A DNA stretch of 64,000 bases from Burkholderia savannae. GTDB taxonomy: Bacteria > Pseudomonadota > Gammaproteobacteria > Burkholderiales > Burkholderiaceae. The notes beneath the pieces are model-generated. The model had not been told where the DNA came from. It saw nothing but the letters and a program-made list of their open reading frames with translations, and made no database searches. Positions 47,440 to 54,688 of this stretch are shown in pieces (positions within the stretch are counted from its first letter, which is position 1; each line of letters starts with the position of its first letter). The DNA lies in NCBI RefSeq assembly GCF_001524445.2, contig NZ_CP013418.1, positions 558,001 to 622,000 on the forward strand. The letters run 5' to 3'. A program made the translations under genes and the position numbers.

Positions 47440-48162
47440 TCAGGCCACCGCGGCCGCCGGCCGCTTCGCGCGCAGCCGGTACTGCGTCGGATTGCAGAGG
47501 TAGCGGCGGCGGAAGCTGTCGGTGAAATGCGCGTGATTCGAGAAGCCGCATTCGTGCGCGATGTCGAGAATGCGCATCGACGTCGACACGAGCAGATGCT
47601 GCGCGTGCGCGAGACGGCGCTCGACGAGCCAGCGCTTCGCGGACATCCCGTATTTCTCGACGAACAGCAGGTTGAACTTGCGCGGCGGCAGCCCGAACTC
47701 CTCGGCGAAGCGCGCGACGCTCCACGGATTGAGCGCGTGTGCGTCGACGAAGTCGACGAACTCGGTGTCGCCCGCCATCGCCGCGTGCAGCAGCCGCGAG
47801 AAGTACGCGCGATCGGCGCCGAGGCAAAACACGTACAGGAAGCTGAGGAGCGCCGGGCGCGACACGGGCGCGAGCAGCTCCAGCATGCCGATCACCTCGG
47901 GCGAGGTCGGCACGACGCGCAGCGGCTCGCCGCGAAACGGCGTCGCCTCGGGCCGGTCGATCAGCGCGCTGATCTCCGCGTACAGCGTGCGGAAGTCGGC
48001 CGCGTAGAAGTCGGCGAACTGGATGTCGGTGCCGGCGCCGGCGTCGCACAGCGCGGCGTCGTCACGGGTGACGACGATACAGTCGCCCGGCACCGCGTGG
48101 ATCATGCCGCGCGTCCTCACCTGGCCGCTCAGGCGGCCGAACAGGAATCGTACAACTTGCAT
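47440..48162 (-). CDS. AraC-family transcriptional regulator of the type III island
   Basis: The product is 240 residues. The N-terminal half is unassigned. The C-terminal AraC domain has two helix-turn-helix units (NPWSVARFAEEFGLPPRKFN; RILDIAHECGFSNHAHFTDS followed by FRRRYLCNPTQYRLRAK). It is the first gene of the sctF operon and divergent from the filament/translocon operon, so it is well placed to control both. SPI-2 lacks an AraC regulator; Inv/Mxi-Spa, LEE and Ysc systems have them. GGGGG precedes ATG 48162. Confidence 0.88.
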   Translation of the reverse strand: MQVVRFLFGRLSGQVRTRGMIHAVPGDCIVVTRDDAALCDAGAGTDIQFADFYAADFRTLYAEISALIDRPEATPFRGEPLRVVPTSPEVIGMLELLAPVSRPALLSFLYVFCLGADRAYFSRLLHAAMAGDTEFVDFVDAHALNPWSVARFAEEFGLPPRKFNLLFVEKYGMSAKRWLVERRLAHAQHLLVSTSMRILDIAHECGFSNHAHFTDSFRRRYLCNPTQYRLRAKRPAAAVA

Positions 48163-48481
48163 CAAGCCCCCGTGGCTGTTGTTGCTGCCCGGTCCGAATC
48201 ATCGGCCATTTGGCTGAAAAATCGTCTCAGGTCATCACCTGAAACCGTCGGTCGGCGAGGCGGCATGCCGCACTTGCGCGCGTCGCCGGCCCGTTGCCGA
48301 AAAACCGGAATGCGCGGCCGGATTCCGACAAAGCGCGGCCGGATGCGTGGCTACGATGGACGCAACGGATCGGGGCGCGGCCGTTCGGGCGCGCCGATCG
48401 GCGCTCGTCGCGGACGCAGTCGGACGCGGCGGGCAGCGCCGAGTCAACCACCGGCTGCACGATAAAAAGGAGGGTCCCACG
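48163..48481. promoter_or_regulatory. Divergent promoter region of the needle and translocon operons
   Basis: 319 bp between the AraC regulator and the first filament gene. AAAAAGGAGG (about 48463-48472) is the ribosome-binding site of the filament gene. Several ccgga/tccgg elements occur (48307-48350), but no operator is assigned. Confidence 0.55.
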
Positions 48482-49294
48482 ATGCAAGTTGGCATTGAGC
48501 GCCAGGGCGCGGCTTCCGTCGGCACGCAATACGCCGTGGACGCGCCGGGCGAGCGCAACGTCGCGAATCCGCACCCGATCGGCGACAGCATCGCGATGAT
48601 GCTGGTGATCATGGATCTGCTGAGCCGGCAGACGACGGCGAAGCTGGACGACATGCAGAAGAAGTCGAACATCTCGCGCGACGCGCAGGACATGGCGAAC
48701 AAGGTGGAGGCGGCGCTCGCGAAGCTCGTCAAGCCGGAGGACAAGACCGAGCTGCCCGCCGACGTGCTCAAGTATATGAAGGACAACGACATCCTCGTGA
48801 ACGGCATGACGATTGACGAGTTCATGGCGGCGAAGACGGCGGCCGGCCCGGACCCTCGGAAATTCGCGCAGATGCTCGAAAAGATGCAGTCGATGATCGA
48901 CAAGGCCGATGCGGACGGGATGACGTCGACGCCGTGGCAGGACGTGGTCAGCTACATGGATTCGCTCGGCATCAAGATCGACGGCAAGCGCGTGTGCGAC
49001 TACATCTGGTCGCTGCCCGAGGTGAACTACCGGCCCGGCCAGAAGATCAGCGTCGATCACATGAAGACGATCATGAGCGCGCTGCAGGGCGCGGCGGGCC
49101 TCGACAAGGCGGACCTGATGTCGGTGAAGTCGTCGCTCGAATCGGTATCGGGGCGCGCGTCGGATTTCATCCAGCAGAGCCAGCTGAAGATGCAGCAGCT
49201 GATGCAGAACTACAACACGGCGGTGCAGATGATCAACAGCCTTCAAAGCATGCTCGCCGAATCGACGAAGGGCATCGCGTCGGCGATCCGCTGA
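48482..49294 (+). CDS. EspA/SseB-like translocon filament protein, copy 1 (long form)
   Basis: The product is 270 residues. The C-terminal heptad-rich segment (SDFIQQSQLKMQQLMQNYNT, AVQMINSLQSMLAESTKGIA) and the N-terminal helix (GDSIAMMLVIMDLLSRQT) are the coiled-coil-forming parts of EspA/SseB, which polymerise into a filament on the needle tip. SseB is about 196 residues. This copy carries an extra block (about residues 119-206, with Trp, Tyr and one Cys) missing from copy 2. A strong ribosome-binding site fixes the start. It opens the translocon operon. Confidence 0.85.
   Translation: MQVGIERQGAASVGTQYAVDAPGERNVANPHPIGDSIAMMLVIMDLLSRQTTAKLDDMQKKSNISRDAQDMANKVEAALAKLVKPEDKTELPADVLKYMKDNDILVNGMTIDEFMAAKTAAGPDPRKFAQMLEKMQSMIDKADADGMTSTPWQDVVSYMDSLGIKIDGKRVCDYIWSLPEVNYRPGQKISVDHMKTIMSALQGAAGLDKADLMSVKSSLESVSGRASDFIQQSQLKMQQLMQNYNTAVQMINSLQSMLAESTKGIASAIR
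48551..48836 (+). repeat. Duplicated segment A, copy 1 (filament N-terminal part)
   Basis: Nearly identical to 49991-50276 (offset 1440). Two whole 60-base rows (48601-48720) differ from the second copy at a single base. The identity covers synonymous sites, so the duplication is recent or maintained by gene conversion. Confidence 0.95.
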
Positions 49295-49336
49295 CGCGCC
49301 GCGCGGCCGGCGCGGCTTCGCGCGCGCCGGCCGCGC
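49100..49336 (+). repeat. Duplicated segment B, copy 1 (filament C-terminal part plus 3' hairpin)
   Basis: Nearly identical to 50285-50521 (offset 1185). Identity continues about 42 bp past the stop codon, through a GC-rich inverted repeat (gcgcggccggcgcg / cgcgcgccggccgcgc), so the copied unit included non-coding DNA. Confidence 0.92.
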
Positions 49337-49337
49337 G
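49295..49337 (+). other. GC-rich hairpin after the filament gene, without T-tract
   Basis: cgcgcggccggcgcg and cgcgcgccggccgcgcg form a long GC stem around gctt. It is repeated after copy 2 (50480-50520). It may stabilise the 3' end or attenuate transcription into distal genes; no T-tract follows, so it is not a classic terminator. Confidence 0.6.
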
Positions 49338-49453
49338 ACGGCGATTGCGGTAAACGCGCATGCGCGGGTACGAATTCGAAAGCGGCCGCGGTTTTCAGTA
49401 AAGCGAAATCGCGCGGTGAAATTACGATGAAACCGTCAAGAACGAGGTGAGCG

Positions 49454-49804
49454 ATGCAAGGACTCGAGCAACTGAAGGATGCGATGACCGACCTGCACCG
49501 GCGCAAGGAAGCGATGCGCGAGCAGATGCAGGCGTTTGAAGCGTTGCAGGACGAGATCGCGGCGCTACGCGCGCGGGCCGCGCGCGATCCGGACGCGCGC
49601 CGCAAGCTGCAGCGTCTCGACGACCTGATGAAGCACGGCGGGCAGGGCCTCGCCGAGCGCATGACCGAGCAGGCCGGCAAGACGGAGCAGTGCCTGAAGC
49701 GGCTCGGCGACGAAATCGCGCAGCTCGCGCTCGCCGCCGCGCCGCAGCCCGAGGCCTCGCGCGAGCGCCGGACGCCGAGGAAATTCGCTCGCGCATTCGT
49801 CTGA
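49454..49804 (+). CDS. SseA/CesA-like coiled-coil chaperone (candidate)
   Basis: The product is 116 residues, nearly all helical and charged (LEQLKDAMTDLHRRKEAMRE, RRKLQRLDDLMKHGGQGLAE, KTEQCLKRLGDEIAQLALAA). In size and character it resembles SseA (about 108 residues), the chaperone of SseB and SseD, and it sits next to the filament gene as sseA does. The sequence match is weak. GAGGTGAGCG precedes the ATG. It separates the two filament copies. Confidence 0.55.
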   Translation: MQGLEQLKDAMTDLHRRKEAMREQMQAFEALQDEIAALRARAARDPDARRKLQRLDDLMKHGGQGLAERMTEQAGKTEQCLKRLGDEIAQLALAAAPQPEASRERRTPRKFARAFV

Positions 49805-49924
49805 CACCCGTCCGATCCGGCCGCGCAGCGAAACAGCACGAAGCCGGAAACACGAAGCAAGCCGCAGCGAAGCGAACGGAACGTAGCGAAACGAACGAAA
49901 CGAACGAAACGGAGAATCCGAGAC

Positions 49925-50479
49925 ATGACGACCATTCAACCGACCGCCCAGAGCCAGATGTCCAACGTCGACCCGATCGGCGGCGCGAGCGAGCGCAACG
50001 TCGCGAATCCGCACCCGATCGGCGACAGCATCGCGATGATGCTGGTGATCATGGATCTGCTGAGCCGGCAGACGACGGCGAAGCTGGACGACATGCAGAA
50101 GAAGTCGAACATCTCGCGCGACGCGCAGGACATGGCGAACAAGGTGGAAGCGGCGCTCGCGAAGCTCGTCAAGCCGGAGGACAAGACCGAGCTGCCCGCC
50201 GACGTGCTCAAGTACATGAAGGACAACAACATCCTCGTGAACGGCAAGACGATCGACGATTTCATGAAGGACAAGGGCGGCAAGCTCGACAAGGCGGACC
50301 TGATGTCGGTGAAGTCGTCGCTCGAATCGGTATCGGGGCGCGCGTCGGATTTCATCCAGCAGAGCCAGCTGAAGATGCAGCAGCTGATGCAGAACTACAA
50401 CACGGCGGTGCAGATGATCAACAGCCTGCAAAGCATGCTCGCCGAATCGACGAAGGGCATCGCGTCGGCGATCCGCTGA
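49925..50479 (+). CDS. EspA/SseB-like translocon filament protein, copy 2 (short form)
   Basis: The product is 184 residues, close to SseB and EspA (about 190). It shares with copy 1 the N-terminal helix, the KPEDKTELPADVLKYMKDN segment and the entire C-terminal coiled coil, but has only a short KDKGGK bridge where copy 1 has about 88 extra residues. Its first 20 residues differ from copy 1. GGAG lies upstream of the ATG. It may be the true filament subunit, with copy 1 a tip or variant subunit, or the reverse. Confidence 0.85.
   Translation: MTTIQPTAQSQMSNVDPIGGASERNVANPHPIGDSIAMMLVIMDLLSRQTTAKLDDMQKKSNISRDAQDMANKVEAALAKLVKPEDKTELPADVLKYMKDNNILVNGKTIDDFMKDKGGKLDKADLMSVKSSLESVSGRASDFIQQSQLKMQQLMQNYNTAVQMINSLQSMLAESTKGIASAIR
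49991..50276 (+). repeat. Duplicated segment A, copy 2
   Basis: Partner of 48551-48836. Differences cluster at the right end (aacaac for aacgac, aagacg for atgacg), near where the two genes diverge. Confidence 0.95.
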
Positions 50480-50521
50480 CGCGCCGCGCGGCCGGCGCGG
50501 CTTCGCGCGCGCCGGCCGCCG
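50285..50521 (+). repeat. Duplicated segment B, copy 2
   Basis: Partner of 49100-49336. Coding identity is essentially complete from ctcgacaag to the stop, and the downstream hairpin is also copied until the sequences part near 50520. Confidence 0.92.
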
Positions 50522-50537
50522 CACGGGAGACCATCCG

Positions 50538-51026
50538 ATGGCCGCACTCAATCAAACGACGCCGCACGACGATCACGCGGTGCTGCAGCGCTTTTTCGCG
50601 TCGGGCGGATCGATTCGCATGCTCGCCGACGTCGAGCGGCGCGATCTCGACACGCTGTACGCGTATGCCACGCAGCTCCTCGACGCGGGCGAGCTGCACG
50701 CGGCGCGCAACTTCCTGCTGATGCTCGCGCGCGTCGATCACTGGAACTTCGATTACTGGTTCGCGCTCGGCCTTTGCCAGCAGCGGCTCGCCTCGCATGA
50801 CGAAGCGATCTTCTGCTTCAGCCGCGCCGGGATGATACGCGTGGACGATCCGCGCGCGTCGTATCACGCGGGCGTGAGCTACCGGCTCGCCGGCAATTCC
50901 GATTACGCGGCGAAGGCGTTTCGCGCGGCGCTCGGCTGGTGCGGCGAGCGCGGCGAGCACAGCGAGCTGAAGGCGCGCGCGGCGCGGCAGCTCGCGCAAT
51001 GCGCGCAATGTGAACGGGAGGAATGA
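50538..51026 (+). CDS. SscA-like translocator chaperone (SycD/LcrH family)
   Basis: The product is 162 residues (SscA about 157 as recalled). It has tetratricopeptide repeats of class II chaperones: LDTLYAYATQLLDAGELHAA, then NFLLMLARVDHWNFDYWFAL, GLCQQRLASHDEAIFCFSRA and ASYHAGVSYRLAGNSDYAAK. It keeps the hydrophobic translocators (SctE/SctB) soluble before export and is directly upstream of sctE, as sscA is of sseC. Its stop (51024-51026) is 1 bp before the sctE start. Confidence 0.88.
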   Translation: MAALNQTTPHDDHAVLQRFFASGGSIRMLADVERRDLDTLYAYATQLLDAGELHAARNFLLMLARVDHWNFDYWFALGLCQQRLASHDEAIFCFSRAGMIRVDDPRASYHAGVSYRLAGNSDYAAKAFRAALGWCGERGEHSELKARAARQLAQCAQCEREE

Positions 51027-51027
51027 A

Positions 51028-52527
51028 ATGACGGTTGCGATCAACGCACATGGAACGCAAGGCGGCGCGCTCGCGCCGATCGATCCCGAACGGCAGGCGG
51101 ACGGCGCGGCGCGTGCGCGCGCCGCGGCGGGCCTGCTGCGCGTCGCGGCGGCCGTCGTCGACGATGCGCGCGCGGGGCTCGCCGCCGACGGCCGCGCGCC
51201 GCTCGCCGCGCAGGCGCTCGTGTCGATGAAGGAGGCGGCGGGCGCGCTTGGGCGCGTGCTCGGCCAGTTCGATCGCGCATCCGGCGAAAAAGGCTCGGCG
51301 TCGTCGATCGGCCTGCGCGATTTCGAAAAAATGTCGATGGAGACGATGCTGCTCGCGACGACGCTGCTGTCGACGAAGGCGCTCGGTAACACCGCGGAGC
51401 TGAAGAGCAAGGCGCTCGACATCATGTCCGCGAAGCAGGAGGAAGTCCGCCGGCAGGAGATCAAGGATTATCGCGAGCAGATCGACAACGCGGTCGAGCA
51501 GCAGCAGAAGGCGAAGAAGGCCGGCATCTTCGGCGTGATCTTCGACTGGATCGTCGCGGCCGTCGAGGTCGTGTCCGGCGTCGCGAAGATGATCGGCGGC
51601 GCGCTGTCCGGCAACGCGATGATGGTCGCGGGCGGCGCGATGGACCTGATGGCGGGCTTCGCCGGCGTCGTGAAGGCGACGATGAACACGCTCGCGCTGA
51701 TCGACGAGAAGAACGCGGACAAGTACCGGCAGGTCGCGGACGTCGCCGCGAAGGTGCAGTTGACGTTCGAGATCGCGGGCGCGGTCGTCGACGTGACGAG
51801 CGCCGCGCGCAACATGCTGCTCACGAAGGCGATTCCGAAGGCGACGACCGCCGTGCTCGAGAAGGGCGCGGGCGAGGCGCTCGAGCAGGCGGTCAAGGCG
51901 GGCAGCAAGCAGGCGGTCGAGACGGCCGCGCAGGCGGTCGGCAAGGAAGTCGCGTCGCAGGTGTCCGAGCAGATCCTGCAGGGGCTCGGCAAGGCCGCGC
52001 TCGAGGCGTCGAAGAAGGCGGGCAAGGAAGCGCTGCAGAAGACGGTCCAGCAGCTCGGCGTGAACCGGATGCTCGAGAGCTTCTCGCGCGAGGCGATCGA
52101 GAAGATGGTGACGAAGGCGGTGCAGAAGGTCGCGAACGAGGCGATCGACCGCGGCGCCGAGATGACCGCGCAGGCGCTGACGCAGGCGATCGCCAAGCAA
52201 GTGAAGCGCGACGTGATGGCGGCCGCGCTGAAGGCGTCGCTGTCGCCGCTTCTGAACACGACGCGCGCGACGGTCGCGGCCGCGAGCCAGACGACGTCGG
52301 GCGTGCTCGGCGTCGAGCGCGCGAAGCTGCAGAAGGAAATCGACCAACTGATTCTCGACCAGCAATGGCTGCAGATGTGCTTCGAGTTCTACAAGCAGCA
52401 GAAGGAAGCGCAGACGAAGGACGCGCAGGCGCTCGTCGAGAAGGCGGGGCAGGCGATCGAGGACGGCGGCCAGGCGCTCAGGCAGAGCGGCGCGGTGCAG
52501 TCGCGGGTCGCCGCGGCGATGGTTTGA
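51028..52527 (+). CDS. sctE: SctE large translocon pore protein (SseC/EspD-like)
   Basis: The product is 499 residues (SseC 484 as recalled). A central hydrophobic region (about residues 166-215: IFGVIFDWIVAAVEVVSGVA; MMVAGGAMDLMAGFAGVVKA) would insert in the host membrane. Long amphipathic helices rich in Ala, Lys and Gln surround it, ending with a coiled coil (GVERAKLQKEIDQLILDQQW). The start at ATG 51028 follows CGGGAGG; a GTG six codons upstream is less likely. Confidence 0.88.
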   Translation: MTVAINAHGTQGGALAPIDPERQADGAARARAAAGLLRVAAAVVDDARAGLAADGRAPLAAQALVSMKEAAGALGRVLGQFDRASGEKGSASSIGLRDFEKMSMETMLLATTLLSTKALGNTAELKSKALDIMSAKQEEVRRQEIKDYREQIDNAVEQQQKAKKAGIFGVIFDWIVAAVEVVSGVAKMIGGALSGNAMMVAGGAMDLMAGFAGVVKATMNTLALIDEKNADKYRQVADVAAKVQLTFEIAGAVVDVTSAARNMLLTKAIPKATTAVLEKGAGEALEQAVKAGSKQAVETAAQAVGKEVASQVSEQILQGLGKAALEASKKAGKEALQKTVQQLGVNRMLESFSREAIEKMVTKAVQKVANEAIDRGAEMTAQALTQAIAKQVKRDVMAAALKASLSPLLNTTRATVAAASQTTSGVLGVERAKLQKEIDQLILDQQWLQMCFEFYKQQKEAQTKDAQALVEKAGQAIEDGGQALRQSGAVQSRVAAAMV

Positions 52528-52572
52528 ACGCACGGCGCAACGACGCCGTTTGAAATTCGAGGAGAACGAGTG

Positions 52573-53160
52573 ATGAGTACTGTGACGCAAGCCGGCGGCG
52601 CGCCGGTCCGCACCGATACGCCGGGGCTCGGCGCGGCCGGCCTGTTCGACGGGGGCGACGCCGCGATGGGGCCGATGGCGACGATCGACCAGTTGAAGGC
52701 GAGGCTGCAGAAGATCTTCAGCGACATGCGCGACCTGGAGCGCACGTTCAACGAGACGATGCAGCGGATCGCGTTCGACCGGCAGGTCGGCGTGCTCGAG
52801 ACGAGGAAGCAGGCGATCATGCAGAACTTCGACGCGGCGATGGCGTCGGCGGTCGCGCAGATCGTCGGCGGCGCGATGAGCGCGCTCGGCGCGGCGTCGG
52901 GCAGCCAGCTCGGCGCGACCGCGACCGACGGGCTGTCGAAGGCCGGGCAGGGGATCGCGGGCGTCGCGAACGCGTCGCTCGTGCGCGACGCGCAGCAGAC
53001 GCAGTTGCAGGGCGATTTCGATAGCCAGTCCGTCGAGCGTCTGCAAAAGGCGCTCGCGTCGACCCTCGAGCGCGCGCTCGACGCGTCGCGGCAGATGCGC
53101 GACGCGCTGCGCGAGCTCGTGACGCTGCAGGGGCAGATGGCCGCCGCGGTGCGGTACTGA
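52573..53160 (+). CDS. sctB: SctB small translocon pore protein (SseD/EspB-like)
   Basis: The product is 195 residues, equal to recalled SseD. A helical N-terminal part (IDQLKARLQKIFSDMRDLER, TFNETMQRIAFDRQVGVLET) is followed by a moderately hydrophobic segment (ASAVAQIVGGAMSALGAASG) and a C-terminal coiled coil (SVERLQKALASTLERALDAS). It forms the host-membrane pore with SctE. The start is ATG 52573 behind GGAGAACG; GTG 52570 is an alternative. Confidence 0.85.
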   Translation: MSTVTQAGGAPVRTDTPGLGAAGLFDGGDAAMGPMATIDQLKARLQKIFSDMRDLERTFNETMQRIAFDRQVGVLETRKQAIMQNFDAAMASAVAQIVGGAMSALGAASGSQLGATATDGLSKAGQGIAGVANASLVRDAQQTQLQGDFDSQSVERLQKALASTLERALDASRQMRDALRELVTLQGQMAAAVRY

Positions 53161-53171
53161 CGGGAGGCGCG

Positions 53172-53606
53172 ATGCAGGCCGAAGCCCTCGATGCGGCAAC
53201 CCGCTATCTGCAAGCGCAGGGCATGCATCCGGAGCCCGCGTATTTCGGCGAAAGCCATTTCCGGATCGGCTGGCGCGTGCGGGTCAACGATCTCGATCTC
53301 GTCTACCGGCTCGTCGACGACAGCCTCGTCGTCTGCGATCTCGCCACGCGCGGCGGCGGGGGCGGCCCGAGCGACGCGGTCGCGACGTTCATCCATCTCG
53401 TGCACCGGATGGAGCGCGCCGGCATTGCGCTGCGCGAGGTGCGCGGAACCTTCTTCGAGACGGCGTCGAACGCGCAACTGAACCGGCTGCGGCAGCGGCT
53501 CGCGACGGTGCTCGAGGCGCAGGGCGCGTACTGGCGCGACATCGACGGCGATCCGTGGCTGATCTATCCGGTCGGCGCGCGCGGCGCGGAGGCGGCGCGG
53601 CAGTAG
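53172..53606 (+). CDS. sseE: SseE-like protein
   Basis: The product is 144 residues (SseE 137 as recalled), following sctB as sseE follows sseD. Two segments match the Salmonella protein by eye: HPEPAYFGESHFRIGWRV near the N-terminus and LEAQGAYWRDIDGDPWLIY near the C-terminus. Class I chaperone-like alpha/beta pattern, but its role is poorly known even in Salmonella. Last gene of the translocon operon; sscB, sseF and sseG are absent. Confidence 0.72.
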   Translation: MQAEALDAATRYLQAQGMHPEPAYFGESHFRIGWRVRVNDLDLVYRLVDDSLVVCDLATRGGGGGPSDAVATFIHLVHRMERAGIALREVRGTFFETASNAQLNRLRQRLATVLEAQGAYWRDIDGDPWLIYPVGARGAEAARQ

Positions 53607-53869
53607 CGGCGCGATCGCGGGGCGGCGCGCCGCGCGCGTGTCGGCGCGACGCGCGGCCAGGCGGCGGCCGCATGCGCACGACGGCCGCGCGGCGATCAGG
53701 GCCGCCGGCGCGGCCGAGGCCCGCGGGCCGGCGCGCCCGGCCGCTTTGCCGGCCAGCCGCGCGGCGGCCCGGCCGTGATAAGCACATAAAAAAGAAGTCG
53801 TTGGCGAGGGCGGGAAACGGTGCTTTCATGTGCTGCCCCGATTCTTCCCGCGCGATGCGCGTCGACATC

Positions 53870-54688
53870 ATGAGCGAGATCAGCGAAGCGATCGAGATAC
53901 GCCGTCCGCCCGCGCATGCGCCGCGCCCGTCGTCCGGGCACGCCGCGCTGCCGTTCCAGCCGCAACGCGCCGGCCGCGCGCTCGACGCGCGCACGCGCCG
54001 CGCGATCCACGCGGCGTTCACCGCGAATCCGTGCCTGCGCAACTGGCCCGCCGAATCGATCGATGGGCTCTGCGACGCCGGCTATCTGAAGACCTGGCTG
54101 AACGGCGAGCTGATCTTCGCGCGCCATGGCCCGTGCGACGACATCCAGGTGGTGCTGTCCGGCGCGATCGAGATGAGCTGGACGAACGCGGCGGGCGCGC
54201 GCGCGGTCGCCGTCTACATGTGGCCGAACGAGGTGATCAACTTCATTCCGGTGATCGACGGCGGCGGCTCGATGCACGACCAGCGCGCGCACGGGCTCAC
54301 CACGCTGTTCCACATCTCGCGCGACGCGCTCTTCGCGCAGTTCGAGCGCGAGCCGGCGCTGCTGCGCGGCGTGCTCGAGCTCATCTGCGTGCGCAGCCGC
54401 GCGCTGCACCGGCGGATCGGCCGGACCGCGCTGTCGGGCTTTCGCGCGCGGCTCGCCGACCAGTTGCTGACGCTCGCCGAATGGCACGGCCAGCCGACGC
54501 CGCGCGGGATCGAGCTGACGATCCGGCTGTCGCAGGAGGATCTCGCGTCGCTGCTCGTCGCGTCGCGGCAGAGCGTGAACAAGGAACTGCGCCGGCTCGT
54601 GCGCGAGCGGATCATCGATTCGCAGTACAGCCGGCTGACGATTCTCGATCTCGACGGGCTGCGCGCGATCAGTGACGGCGAAGAATGA
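53870..54688 (+). CDS. Crp/Fnr-family transcriptional regulator
   Basis: The product is 272 residues. The N-terminal cyclic-nucleotide-like beta-barrel is recognisable (YLKTWLNGELIFARHGPCDD, IQVVLSGAIEMSWTNAAGAR), and the C-terminal winged helix has TIRLSQEDLASLLVASRQSV followed by NKELRRLVRERII. No Fnr-type Cys cluster is seen, so a cAMP- or other ligand-type sensor is likelier. It lies 263 bp after sseE on the same strand. It could regulate the island or the downstream sulfur genes, or neither. ATGs at 53828 and 53855 are alternative starts. Confidence 0.82.
   Translation: MSEISEAIEIRRPPAHAPRPSSGHAALPFQPQRAGRALDARTRRAIHAAFTANPCLRNWPAESIDGLCDAGYLKTWLNGELIFARHGPCDDIQVVLSGAIEMSWTNAAGARAVAVYMWPNEVINFIPVIDGGGSMHDQRAHGLTTLFHISRDALFAQFEREPALLRGVLELICVRSRALHRRIGRTALSGFRARLADQLLTLAEWHGQPTPRGIELTIRLSQEDLASLLVASRQSVNKELRRLVRERIIDSQYSRLTILDLDGLRAISDGEE

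Noticed and set aside
25291..53606. Assignment of the island to the Bsa (Inv/Mxi-Spa) or Hrp systems known in Burkholderia
   Set aside because: The needle (SsaG-like), SsrAB pair, SpiC/SsaM, EspA-like filament and SseC/D/E genes are SPI-2 family marks; no BipB/C/D-like or HrpB/HrpG-like genes are present.
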